Positions 29,042 through 37,285 of a stretch of 64,000 bases of DNA are shown here, one piece after another. The DNA lies in the NCBI GenBank assembly GCA_021805025.1, contig JAJZGF010000003.1:1-64000 (forward strand). The letters are read 5' to 3'. A model generated the notes under the pieces. The model was not told the DNA's origin. It searched no databases and saw only the letters and a list, made by a program, of their open reading frames with translations. Numbering within the stretch: position 1 is the stretch's first letter; each line of letters begins with the position of its first letter. This DNA comes from Acidobacteriota bacterium (GTDB taxonomy: Bacteria > Acidobacteriota > Terriglobia > Terriglobales > Acidobacteriaceae). The translations under genes were made by a program, and so were the position numbers.

Positions 29042-30283
29042 TCACTCGTACCGCAGCGCCTCAATCGGGTCCAGGTTCGCTGCGCGTATCGCCGGAATCA
29101 TCCCGCTCACCAGCCCCGTAACAGCTAGGATCACCGTGGCCACAATCACTGAGAGCGGCGAAATCTTCAAATAGATATCCGCACCCTCAGCGTGCAGGGC
29201 CAAAGCACTATAGAACGGAATTCGTCCCACCAATATCGACACTAGATACGCCAGCACAATTCCGCTCATGCCCCCCACACCAGTAATCACAAAAGCCTCT
29301 GCCAGAAACTGCAGCAGGATATGCCGCTTCTGCGCACCCAGCGCCTTCTCCACGCCAATCTCCCGGGTGCGCTGCTGCACCGCCACCAGCATGATGTTCA
29401 TCAGTCCGATTCCCGCTATGCCCAGCGTGAGCGCGCCCACCAGGGACAGCAGCACCTGCAGTGCCAGTGAGAGAATCTGGAACTGGTGCAGCTCGGTCAT
29501 CAGGTTTGCAACATAAATGGCGTTGTGGTCTGAGGGCCGAAAGTGATGCGCCACGGCCAGCGTCTCGCGCAGACTCTTCTCCACCATCTGGTAGTCGCCG
29601 CGATAGTTGAACCATATCCCATCAAGGTATTTCGTGTCCTTGATGTCGCTCATGGTACTGAACGGGACATAGATCTGGCGGTTGCGATCGTTGTCTTCGC
29701 CCTCCTGCATCTTGGGCGCCAGCACTCCGACGACGGTGAACAGCACGCCATTCAGCCGGATCGTCTCGCCCACTCCCCATCCGCCCGAGAAGAGCTTCGT
29801 CTTGGCTTCCGATCCAATCACGCATACGTGCGCCCGCTGCTGCTCTTCCTCGCCGTTAAAGAACCGCCCCTGATCCGTGTCCAGTTTCCAAATGTCCTGG
29901 AAAACGGGGAGCACGCCATTCACCGTCCACGTATAGGTGTGCAGGTCGTTCTGTACAGGCACATCTTTCTGCACCTGCGGCGAGATACGCTCAATCCCTG
30001 GAACACTGATCGCTACGCGGTCCAGATCGTCCTGGGTAAACCGCACCAGCACACCGGACTTCTCTCCGCCAGCCTGCTCGCTGGTACGACCCGGAAAGGT
30101 ACCGATGATGTTGGTGCCCCACTGGGCAAAAATGGCCTCAATGGCGCGGCTGAATCCCGCGCCATAGGCCAGCAACAGCACCACCGTGGCGATTCCCCAG
30201 GCCATGCCAATCATGGTGATGGCCGTGCGCCGCCGGTTGTAGACCATCGCCTCCCAGGCCTGACCCCAGATATCTTTGAACAT
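29042..30283 (-). CDS. MacB/FtsX-type ABC transporter permease (second of pair)
   Basis: The 413-residue protein has the MacB layout: one N-terminal membrane helix (about 20-42), a large periplasmic domain with the MacB_PCD signature (NIIGTFPGRT, FTVVGVLAPKMQEGEDND), then three C-terminal helices of the FtsX domain (ALTLGIAGIGLMNIMLVAVQQRTREIGVEKALGAQ). The last residues PIEALRYE are the usual family end. It lies 11 bases after the paralogous permease gene, so both are co-expressed. Such complexes act as mechanotransmitters and need an ATPase of the LolD/MacB type; none is next to them. What it moves is unknown. Confidence 0.88.
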   Translation of the reverse strand: MFKDIWGQAWEAMVYNRRRTAITMIGMAWGIATVVLLLAYGAGFSRAIEAIFAQWGTNIIGTFPGRTSEQAGGEKSGVLVRFTQDDLDRVAISVPGIERISPQVQKDVPVQNDLHTYTWTVNGVLPVFQDIWKLDTDQGRFFNGEEEQQRAHVCVIGSEAKTKLFSGGWGVGETIRLNGVLFTVVGVLAPKMQEGEDNDRNRQIYVPFSTMSDIKDTKYLDGIWFNYRGDYQMVEKSLRETLAVAHHFRPSDHNAIYVANLMTELHQFQILSLALQVLLSLVGALTLGIAGIGLMNIMLVAVQQRTREIGVEKALGAQKRHILLQFLAEAFVITGVGGMSGIVLAYLVSILVGRIPFYSALALHAEGADIYLKISPLSVIVATVILAVTGLVSGMIPAIRAANLDPIEALRYE

Positions 30284-30294
30284 GACGGCCTTCC

Positions 30295-31554
30295 TTACTC
30301 TCTGCGCAAAGCTTCAATCGGGTCCATCTGCGCCGCTTTGCTCGCCGGATAAAGCCCTGCGGCAATGCCGCTCAGCACCAGCGAACCAAGGGCCAACGCG
30401 GCCGACCACGGCACAAGACGCGGCGGATCCCACCCTGGCATCTTGTCCGTCAGAAACATCTGAAGCAGTGACATGAAGCCCGCCGACAGCGCAATGCCGA
30501 TCAGGCCGCTGATACCCGTCAGCAACAGTCCTTCCCAAAAGAACTGCGACAGAACGCTGCGCTTGGTGGCGCCCAGCGCCTTCAGCAGGCCGATCTCACG
30601 TGTGCGCTCAGAGACAGACACCAGCATGATATTGATGATGCCCACCGCGCCCAGGCCCAGCGTCACAATGCCGACCCCGCCGAGAAATATATCCATCGCG
30701 CTGAAGATGGCTCCAATCATCTTTTCTTCCTGAATCGTATCGAACTCATAAAAGGCATCCTTCATCGCGGGGTCGAAACCGTGGCGTTCAGCTATCACGC
30801 GATGCACGGCGGCCACCGCGGCATCAATCTCGCCTTTGGTGACGGGCTGATATTGAATCGATGTGAGCGCATCCTGAGGGATGTTGTAGCCCTTAAGCGG
30901 AAATAGCTCCTGCATGGTAGTCACAGGGACGTAAACCTTCTGGTCGTCGTAGTCGTTGTTCCCGCGGCTGATTTTGCCCACTGATCCGACTACGGTGAAT
31001 GCGGTTCCATTGATGGTGATCGTCTCACCCAGCATGGGGCGGCCATTAAACAGCAGCGCCGCCGCCTTGAAGCCCAGCACCGCAACACGCCGCCGGTTCG
31101 CCAGATCGGCCGCGTCGATAAACCGACCCGTTGCCATCGGGATAAAACGCACAACTGTGTAGTTCGGCTCCACGCCCATGACATGGCTGGAAGTGTTGGC
31201 CCACTGGCTCACTTCATAAAGATCGGAGCGACCCAGTTCCACCGTCACGGCGCGCAACTCCCGCAGTTGACTGACAGCGGCCGCGTCGCCCATCGTCAAC
31301 TCATAGGGACGCATTCCGGTGTGCTGGTTGGCAACCGCCGGAATGGTCCCGTTCCACATCATCACCAGGTCATTGCCCAGCGTAGCAAGTTGCCGGTGCT
31401 GGCCCGAACGAAACCCCTCGCCCAGACCCACCAGAACCAGCAACGAGCCCACGCCCCACGCGATCCCAAACATGGTCAGGAAACTGCGCAGCTTGTTTGC
31501 CGCAATCGCTCGAAGCACCTGCCCGAGAGTGTCCGTGAAGCTTTGCATAATCAT
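30295..31554 (-). CDS. MacB/FtsX-type ABC transporter permease (first of pair)
   Basis: The 419-residue paralog of the next permease has a membrane helix at about 22-44 (TMFGIAWGVGSLLVLVGL), a periplasmic MacB_PCD domain, and the FtsX domain with IVTLGLGAVGIINIMLVSVSERTREIGLLKALGATKRSVLSQFFWE. It ends in PIEALRRE. The ATG-ATT-ATG start region lets either Met serve. A tandem pair of unlike permeases suggests a heterodimeric pump in the LolCE manner. The upstream co-oriented gene is pstS, 167 bases away, probably a separate unit. Confidence 0.88.
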   Translation of the reverse strand: MIMQSFTDTLGQVLRAIAANKLRSFLTMFGIAWGVGSLLVLVGLGEGFRSGQHRQLATLGNDLVMMWNGTIPAVANQHTGMRPYELTMGDAAAVSQLRELRAVTVELGRSDLYEVSQWANTSSHVMGVEPNYTVVRFIPMATGRFIDAADLANRRRVAVLGFKAAALLFNGRPMLGETITINGTAFTVVGSVGKISRGNNDYDDQKVYVPVTTMQELFPLKGYNIPQDALTSIQYQPVTKGEIDAAVAAVHRVIAERHGFDPAMKDAFYEFDTIQEEKMIGAIFSAMDIFLGGVGIVTLGLGAVGIINIMLVSVSERTREIGLLKALGATKRSVLSQFFWEGLLLTGISGLIGIALSAGFMSLLQMFLTDKMPGWDPPRLVPWSAALALGSLVLSGIAAGLYPASKAAQMDPIEALRRE

Positions 31555-31721
31555 TGAACGCTCAGATCGCGCCGTGCGTAGAAAGAAACCCGCGCACGCA
31601 GCTGAGCGACTGCAATCGAATACGCAAAAGGTGGAGGGACAGTTCCGGCAGGATTGGTGAAAGCGGGGATCGAAAAGGAAATGGGCCCGGCGGGAGGTTC
31701 GCCAGACCCATTCGAATGAGC

Positions 31722-32723
31722 TTACTTCAACGAGTAAACAACTTGCAGTTCCTTATCCGCCAGGTTCTGCGGCAGCGGAGCATAGGAAAGAGCGGCGGAA
31801 TCGTTCTGGCCGGACTTGACGATCCAGCTGAGCAGATCCTTGAGCACCTTGCGATTTACGGGATTTGGGCCATCGACAGGCGCGATGATCCACGAGAAGC
31901 TGGAAATCGGATACGCATCGGCTCCGGGAGCGTTGGTGATGGAGACGCGGAAGTCCGCCGGCATATTCTTGACGCTGCCTGCCGCTGCGGTGGTGCTGGC
32001 GATGGATGCCGTAATCCAGTTCCCGGCGGCATTCTTGACGGCGCCGGAAGACATGTGGTTTTGCAGCGCATAGATCAGCTCGACGTAGCCAATGGCGCCA
32101 GGCAGCTGGCGCACAAGACCGGCAACGCCCTCATTGCCCTTGCCGCCCACTCCCACCGGCCAGCTGGGTGAAGTGCCTTTGCCAGGGCCCGCCGCCCAGT
32201 CCTTGCTCACCTTGCTCAGGTAGTCGGTCCAGACAAAGCTGGTGCCTGAGCCGTCCGAGCGGTGGACCACAATAATCTTCTGGTCCGGCAGATGCGCACC
32301 AGGGTTATCCTTCGCGATGCGGGCATCGTTCCAGTTGGAAATTTTCCCCATATAAATATCAGCCAGCACGTCGCCGCTGAATCTGAGGTTATTCACGCCG
32401 GGAATATTGAAAACGGGCATAACTGCGCCGAGTACGACGGGAAGGTGAACAAGCTTCACCTTGGATGAAGCCAGCATCTCATCGGTCATCGGCATGTCTG
32501 ATGCGCCAAAGTCCACCAGCCCTTTGATCACCTGGGCGATGCCGCCTCCGGAGCCGATGGACTGGTAGTTAATCTCCACTCCGGGGTGCGCCGTGCTGTA
32601 CTCATCAAACCACTTGGAAAAAATCGGGTAGTCGAAGGTTGATCCGGCTCCGGTCAGGTGCTGGGCCTGAACGGTACTGAGCGCAACCACAAATAAACCA
32701 ACTGCAACCAAAGCTTTCTTCAC
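31722..32723 (-). CDS. pstS: Phosphate ABC transporter substrate-binding protein PstS
   Basis: The periplasmic phosphate-binding protein is 333 residues from the GTG start, which follows AAGGGAG by about six bases and leaves a perfect signal peptide (MKKALVAVGLFVVALSTVQA). The track ATG at 32759 adds a non-signal N-terminus and lacks a ribosome site. Phosphate-binding segments GAGSTFDYPIFSKWF, GSGGGIAQVIKGLVDFGASDMPM and HRSDGSGTSFVWTDYL are visible. phoR and phoB lie upstream in the same orientation, consistent with PhoB control. pstC, pstA and pstB are not in the window, so the transporter genes are elsewhere. Confidence 0.95.
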   Translation of the reverse strand: MKKALVAVGLFVVALSTVQAQHLTGAGSTFDYPIFSKWFDEYSTAHPGVEINYQSIGSGGGIAQVIKGLVDFGASDMPMTDEMLASSKVKLVHLPVVLGAVMPVFNIPGVNNLRFSGDVLADIYMGKISNWNDARIAKDNPGAHLPDQKIIVVHRSDGSGTSFVWTDYLSKVSKDWAAGPGKGTSPSWPVGVGGKGNEGVAGLVRQLPGAIGYVELIYALQNHMSSGAVKNAAGNWITASIASTTAAAGSVKNMPADFRVSITNAPGADAYPISSFSWIIAPVDGPNPVNRKVLKDLLSWIVKSGQNDSAALSYAPLPQNLADKELQVVYSLK

Positions 32724-32841
32724 GAAGAACTCCCTTGCGGATTTACCGACACTCATCATTCTCTACTCGCAATGTTACTGGCGTTTGAAAGAACGGCAGA
32801 ATTGGGCGCTTCCTGGTGCCGCCGTCGAGCGGACAGACCGG

Positions 32842-34293
32842 TCATGCTTCGGTCTTTGCAGGCTGGCTTGCCTCTGGCCGGGAGACCGGCGGCGCCAACG
32901 GCAGCGTGAAGTGGAAGTTTGCGCCTGCGCCCAGTTCACTTTCCACCGAGATGCGGCCCCCGTGCACCTGGACGATGTGCTTCACGATGGCGAGCCCCAG
33001 GCCAGTCCCGCCCGACTCGCGCGAACGAGCCTTGTCGACGCGGTAGAAGCGCTCGAAGATGCGCTCCAGGTGCTCCGAGGCGATGCCGGGACCAAAGTCC
33101 CGCACCCAGAACTCGATTCCCTCGGCCACCGGCCTGGCACCCACCTCGATCCGCTTACCAGAGCTGCCGTATTTCACAGCATTTTCAATCAGATTTCCGA
33201 ATACCTGATTCATCGCGTCCGCATCGGCAATGACACAAGTGTCGGGCGCACCTGCAGACTGCAGTTCCACACCGGAATCCACCACAATGCCGCCCAGGGA
33301 TTCAATCGCATCCTGCACCAGCGCCGATGCGCGCATGGGCTGTGCGGCGAGCTTGTAATCGGGACTCTCCACGCCAGCCAGGGCAAGCAGATCCTCCGTT
33401 AACCGGCTCATTCGGCTCACATTCTTCTGGATAATTCCAAGAAATTCGCGCGTCGTCCCCGGCCTGGGTTTCGGATCTTCAATCAGCGTCTCCACGTAGC
33501 CCTGGATCGACGTGAGCGGAGTACGCAGTTCGTGGCTGACGTTGGCAATGAACTCCCGCCGCGATTTCTCCGCTGCCTCAATGCGGGTCACATCGTGCAG
33601 CACAGCCAGCGCGCCGCCAGAAGGCAGTGGTGCGGCATTGATCTCAAACGTGCGGCCCGGCGCAAGCGAGTTGGAGCGGCCAAAGCGAACCTCGCGGCTC
33701 TCGATGGCGCCGCGTACACATGCCAGCAACTCGGGGTCGCGCACCGAGTGGACAAGCGGCCTGCCGGCGCGAATCTCAGTCCCCGCGATGCGCTGCATCA
33801 CAGCATTCGACCAGCGCACCTGACCCTCGGCAGTGACGGCCACTACCGCCTCCTGCATGGAGTCAAGCATGGTTGCGAGTTCGTGTCGGCGGCTCTCAAT
33901 CTCTGCAAAATTGCTGTCGAGACGCTCCGCGGTCTGGTTCAGCGCCGCCTCCATTGCGGAGAGTTCGTCGCCCCCTTGCGGGCTCAGGCGCGCGGAAAGA
34001 TCGCCCTGCGCAATGTGTCGCGCGAAGTCCACCACACGTTGCAGTCTTGCTGTCACGCCCCCGGCAGCCCAGGCGGCCAGCGGCAGCGCCACGGTCAGGG
34101 CCAGCAGGCCAGACCACAGCGCCTCGCGATCGAGCCGATGCAGGGTTTCGGCCTGCGTGTGCTCCACGAAGTGCCGCAGAATCAACTCCATGGCCACCGT
34201 CTGAAAGACGAGCAACAACACAAACAGGGCCAGCAGCTTGGTAAAAACTTTGCGGGTCAACAGAAGCCGCCCCCATCCGTCTTGATGCGGCAT
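32842..34293 (-). CDS. phoR: Phosphate-regulon sensor histidine kinase PhoR
   Basis: The 483-residue inner-membrane kinase has two helices (about 17-37 and 60-80) with only a short periplasmic loop, then a HAMP segment (80-130), a PAS domain (about 138-235), the HisKA domain with phospho-acceptor His254 in NVSHELRTPLTSIQG, and a HATPase domain with N (LIENAVKYG), G1 (DFGPGI) and G2 (GTGLGLAIVKHIV) boxes. It phosphorylates PhoB, whose gene ends 21 bases upstream. The minimal periplasmic loop fits PhoR, which senses the Pst complex and not a ligand. Confidence 0.92.
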   Translation of the reverse strand: MPHQDGWGRLLLTRKVFTKLLALFVLLLVFQTVAMELILRHFVEHTQAETLHRLDREALWSGLLALTVALPLAAWAAGGVTARLQRVVDFARHIAQGDLSARLSPQGGDELSAMEAALNQTAERLDSNFAEIESRRHELATMLDSMQEAVVAVTAEGQVRWSNAVMQRIAGTEIRAGRPLVHSVRDPELLACVRGAIESREVRFGRSNSLAPGRTFEINAAPLPSGGALAVLHDVTRIEAAEKSRREFIANVSHELRTPLTSIQGYVETLIEDPKPRPGTTREFLGIIQKNVSRMSRLTEDLLALAGVESPDYKLAAQPMRASALVQDAIESLGGIVVDSGVELQSAGAPDTCVIADADAMNQVFGNLIENAVKYGSSGKRIEVGARPVAEGIEFWVRDFGPGIASEHLERIFERFYRVDKARSRESGGTGLGLAIVKHIVQVHGGRISVESELGAGANFHFTLPLAPPVSRPEASQPAKTEA

Positions 34294-34314
34294 ATGCCTG
34301 CGCCGAATCAGCAG

Positions 34315-35013
34315 TTATTCGCCCTTGGGAATCTCGAAGCGGTAGCCGGCCCCGCGCACGGTTTTCAGGTAGCGCGGGTTCTCCGGGTCCACCTCGATTT
34401 TCTCACGGATGCGGCGTACATAAACGTCCACCGAGCGAGGCGTGACAAAGCGCGCATCGCCCCACACCGCATCCAGCAGATGGTCGCGGCTGAAGACGCG
34501 GCCGGGATGCCGGGCCAGGTAGTCGAGAAGACGAAACTCGGTGGCAGTGGTCGTGGTCAGCTCGCCGCGCACACGCAACTGCATCGCATTGGCATCGATG
34601 ACAACCTCTTCAAAGCTGATAACAGAAGGCGTCGTGGGGCGCTCAAAACGGCGCAGCACTGCCTTCACGCGGGCCACCAGCTCACGCGTGGCAAAAGGCT
34701 TGGTGATGTAGTCGTCGGCGCCCAGTTCCAGACCCAACACCCGGTCATTTTCTCCCGCGCGGGCGGTGAGGAAGATAATCGGCACCGTGGAAAGACCCGG
34801 ATGGCTGCGCAGCCTTCGGCATACGTCTAGCCCGTCGCCGCCCGGCACCATAATGTCCAGCAGGAAGAGCGCCGGAGCCTGTCGCTCAGCGTCGGGAATC
34901 AGGTTATTGGGGGTCTGGAACAACCGAACGGCAAATCCCGCGGCTTCAAGATGGTGCTGCACCAGCCGCGAAATATCTGTGTCATCTTCCAGTACAAATA
35001 CAGTCTGGCTCAA
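34315..35013 (-). CDS. phoB: Phosphate-regulon response regulator PhoB (OmpR family)
   Basis: The 232-residue regulator has a receiver domain with acidic pair Asp10/Asp11, phospho-acceptor Asp53 (LLDIMVPGGDG), Thr83 and Lys105 (ITKPF), and a C-terminal winged helix ending YLKTVRGAGYRFEIPKG. No ATG exists near the domain start. TTG at 35013 gives MSQTVFVLEDD, the usual length, with GGAAAGG about ten bases upstream; the track TTG at 35049 adds 12 residues. It should activate pst genes under phosphate limitation. phoR follows directly. Confidence 0.92.
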   Translation of the reverse strand: MSQTVFVLEDDTDISRLVQHHLEAAGFAVRLFQTPNNLIPDAERQAPALFLLDIMVPGGDGLDVCRRLRSHPGLSTVPIIFLTARAGENDRVLGLELGADDYITKPFATRELVARVKAVLRRFERPTTPSVISFEEVVIDANAMQLRVRGELTTTTATEFRLLDYLARHPGRVFSRDHLLDAVWGDARFVTPRSVDVYVRRIREKIEVDPENPRYLKTVRGAGYRFEIPKGE

Positions 35014-35347
35014 CCGGTGTGCCCTTTCCCGGCGACCGTTGAAGATCAATCGTGCAGGCCGCCCGAGACCATGAACAGACTACTGCAGTCAGGCAAATAG
35101 ATTGCAAACGTTGTGTGAATTTGCTCAGATGGCCGGCACCGCCCGACGCAAAAAGCCCGTACAGAAGGGCTTTTTGCTTGACGCCTCGTGAGGACCTCTG
35201 CGAGACTCCGTGGGCGTACGGGAAGGCTGCAATTCATTGCTCCTCAAATCTGCTGAACCGGGTCATATTCGGCCCAACCGCGGGCCTGCCGGTGTACAAC
35301 GGCGTGCTCGCTTATCCGTTCGAGACACACAACCCATGGGAGGAACC
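35014..35347. other. Divergent intergenic region phoB / aquaporin
   Basis: This 334-base region contains a terminator-like hairpin (35148-35177). A 99-residue ORF spans the region but has no known content. No Pho box could be made out with confidence. Confidence 0.45.
35148..35177. terminator. Terminator-like hairpin in a divergent intergenic region
   Basis: GCAAAAAGCCC (35148-35158) pairs with GGGCTTTTTGC (35167-35177) over an 8-base loop. A T-run is present for either strand. It lies upstream of both flanking genes, so no annotated gene needs it. Confidence 0.7.
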
Positions 35348-36031
35348 ATGAAAAAGTATCTGGCAGAACTGGTTGGCACCTTCATTCTGGTGCTCTTTGG
35401 CTGTGGAACCGCCGTGGTGGCGGGCGACAAGGTGGGCATTCTAGGCATCGCATTTGCCTTCGGATTTGCACTGATCGGCGCAGCCTACGGGATAGGCCCG
35501 ATCTCCGGCTGTCATATCAATCCGGCCGTAAGCCTGGGTGTGTGGGCCGCAGGCCGGATGTCCCTCAAAGACATGATCGGCTACTGGGTCGGCCAGTTCG
35601 CGGGCGGCATTCTGGCAGCCTGGATTCTGAGCGTGATTGTGAGCGGTGTGGCGGGAGGATACAACATTGGCGCCAGCGGGCTCGGACAGGACGGCTGGGG
35701 GCCGGGCTACCAGGGCGGCTACAGCATGATGTCGGCGATTGCCTTCGAGTTTGTCGCGACGCTGATTTTCGTCACCGTCATTCTGGGCTCGACGCAGAAG
35801 AGCGCACCCTCGGGCTTTGCCGGCCTCGGCATCGGCATTACGCTGGTGGCGATTCACATCTTTGGCATCCACATCACCGGCGTGAGTGTGAACCCGGCGC
35901 GCAGTCTTGGACCCGCCCTGCTGGTGGGCGGAACGGCGCTCGCACAGGTCTGGTTGTTCCTGCTGATTCCAAGTGTGGCAGGTATTGCCGCCGGGTTGCT
36001 CTTCCGGACCAGGACACTGGAAGCAGACTAA
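35348..36031 (+). CDS. aqpZ: Aquaporin (AqpZ-type water channel)
   Basis: The 227-residue protein begins at the ATG behind GGGAGGAACC; the track ORF starts too early. Six membrane segments and the two pore motifs are visible: CHINPAVSLG (Asn-Pro-Ala at 58-60) and SVNPARSLGPA. The selectivity-filter His (AIHIF) and Arg (NPAR) are kept, as in water channels; glycerol channels have Gly in place of this His. The AqpZ Thr183 position reads Val here. It permits fast water flow across the inner membrane. It stands alone after a terminator-like hairpin. Confidence 0.93.
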   Translation: MKKYLAELVGTFILVLFGCGTAVVAGDKVGILGIAFAFGFALIGAAYGIGPISGCHINPAVSLGVWAAGRMSLKDMIGYWVGQFAGGILAAWILSVIVSGVAGGYNIGASGLGQDGWGPGYQGGYSMMSAIAFEFVATLIFVTVILGSTQKSAPSGFAGLGIGITLVAIHIFGIHITGVSVNPARSLGPALLVGGTALAQVWLFLLIPSVAGIAAGLLFRTRTLEAD

Positions 36032-36069
36032 GCCTACCCCCGCATCGCGCCACGATGGTCCGACAACAT

Positions 36070-36112
36070 GCCCCAGCCTTCAACCCCGAGCGGTTAGGCT
36101 GAAGACTGGGGC
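36070..36112. terminator. Hairpin downstream of aqpZ
   Basis: GCCCCAGCCTTCA (36070-36082) pairs with TGAAGACTGGGGC (36100-36112), 12 of 13 pairs, over a 17-base loop. There is no T-run, so factor-independent termination is uncertain. Confidence 0.45.
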
Positions 36113-36147
36113 GTGCACCACCGTCAGGATCGCGCCATGGGGGACAA

Positions 36148-36504
36148 ATGGTCTGGTTGACCTTGTTGATAGGGGTAGTTGTTGGAGCATTCTCCGGTGT
36201 GGTTGGGGTTGGCGGGGGCATCCTGTTCGTTCCCGCGCTGGTTTGGCTGCTCGGAATGGACCAGCACAAGGCGCAGGGCACGTCGCTCGGAGCCCTGCTT
36301 GCGCCGGTGGGGCTGCTGGCTTTTCTTGAGTACTATCGCAAAGGCGAAGCGGATGTTCGCGTGGCTGCGCTGCTGGCCGTAGGTTTTCTTGTCGGCGGAT
36401 ACTTTGGAGGCGCCGGGGCGCAGTATATCCCGGACCTGTGGCTGCGTCGCATCTTTGCTGTGACTTTGCTTGCCATCGGCGGCCGGATGTTGTTCCAGCA
36501 TTGA
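36148..36504 (+). CDS. Half-length TauE/SafE-family membrane protein
   Basis: The 118-residue protein starts at an ATG behind GGGGGAC. The N-terminal GVVVGAFSGVVGVGGGILFVPALVWLLGMDQHKAQGTSL is the classic TauE/SafE repeat signature. Helices continue to the C-terminal LRRIFAVTLLAIGGRMLF. Family members normally have two such repeats (about 250 residues, eight helices); only one is present here, with a proper stop, so it may act as a homodimer. The family exports sulfite, sulfoacetate or similar anions. No sulfur gene is adjacent. Confidence 0.8.
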   Translation: MVWLTLLIGVVVGAFSGVVGVGGGILFVPALVWLLGMDQHKAQGTSLGALLAPVGLLAFLEYYRKGEADVRVAALLAVGFLVGGYFGGAGAQYIPDLWLRRIFAVTLLAIGGRMLFQH

Positions 36505-36547
36505 AACACGCGCAAAACGAATCGAAGGTCCGGCAAAGTTTGTTGGC

Positions 36548-37285
36548 TTAAATTGACTGGACGGGCAAAAGCGTCAGATCGTCCACCAGACCGACTTCCT
36601 TCTGCACGAAAGGCTCTCCGTAGCGGACAGCGGCCAGCAGGCCGTAATGCCGTGCCTCGGCGAAGGTCCGTTCGCGTATTTCATCCTCCGCCACAAAGAG
36701 GCCGCTGCCCTCCGGCTGGTTGGCGTACTGCGATCTGTAAGCCATCAGCGCGGCATGACGCTGCTCGATGAACGGCGTGATGTCCACAATGAAGCTGGGG
36801 CGCACATCCGCATACAGGCTGGCATAGACAATCTTGAATGGGCGATGCGGCTGACTGCCTGTTTCCACCTTGGACAAGCCAGCCAGAAAGCAGGCCTCGT
36901 AGCCCAGAGTCGCAGTTGTCGCATGGTCCGGGTGGCGCGCCTGCCAATAGGGAAGGATGACTACGCGCGGGCGGAGTTCGCGCACCACGCGCGCAATCTT
37001 GACCCTGTTCTCCAGCGTATTCGCGATGGCTCCGTCGGGCAGGTCGAGCGCCACGCGCCAGCCCACGCCAAGCAATTGGGCAGCTTCGGCCGCTTCCGCG
37101 GCACGCTCCTGGGCGGTGCCTCGGGTTCCGGCTTCACCCTGCGTCAGATCCAAAATCCCAGTGCGCAGGCCTCTTGCAGCCATTCTCAGCAGCGTGCCGC
37201 CGCAGGTCTGCTCCACGTCGTCGCGGTGCGCTGCAATCGCCAGAACGTCAACCGGCAAGGGATCGTCAGCGGCAGCCATGCTCAT
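36548..37285 (-). CDS. bshB1: Bacillithiol biosynthesis deacetylase BshB1 (PIG-L/LmbE family)
   Basis: The 245-residue zinc deacetylase should remove the acetyl group from GlcNAc-malate in bacillithiol synthesis. The usual AHPDDVE motif reads AHRDDVE (19-25), keeping the zinc ligands His20 and Asp23 and the general base Asp22. DLTQGEAGTRGT and YWQARHPDHATT (third zinc His) are strong BshB1 signatures. The start overlaps the stop of the preceding lipoprotein gene by one base (TGATG), so the two are coupled. bshA and bshC are not in the window. Confidence 0.88.
   Translation of the reverse strand: MSMAAADDPLPVDVLAIAAHRDDVEQTCGGTLLRMAARGLRTGILDLTQGEAGTRGTAQERAAEAAEAAQLLGVGWRVALDLPDGAIANTLENRVKIARVVRELRPRVVILPYWQARHPDHATTATLGYEACFLAGLSKVETGSQPHRPFKIVYASLYADVRPSFIVDITPFIEQRHAALMAYRSQYANQPEGSGLFVAEDEIRERTFAEARHYGLLAAVRYGEPFVQKEVGLVDDLTLLPVQSI

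Noticed and set aside
32724-32841. Pho box upstream of pstS
   Set aside because: No convincing tandem CTGTCAT-like repeats were found; control by PhoB is inferred from gene order only.
33532-34830. 432-residue plus-strand ORF across phoR and phoB
   Set aside because: Both minus-strand genes have full domain sets; this ORF is their antisense shadow.
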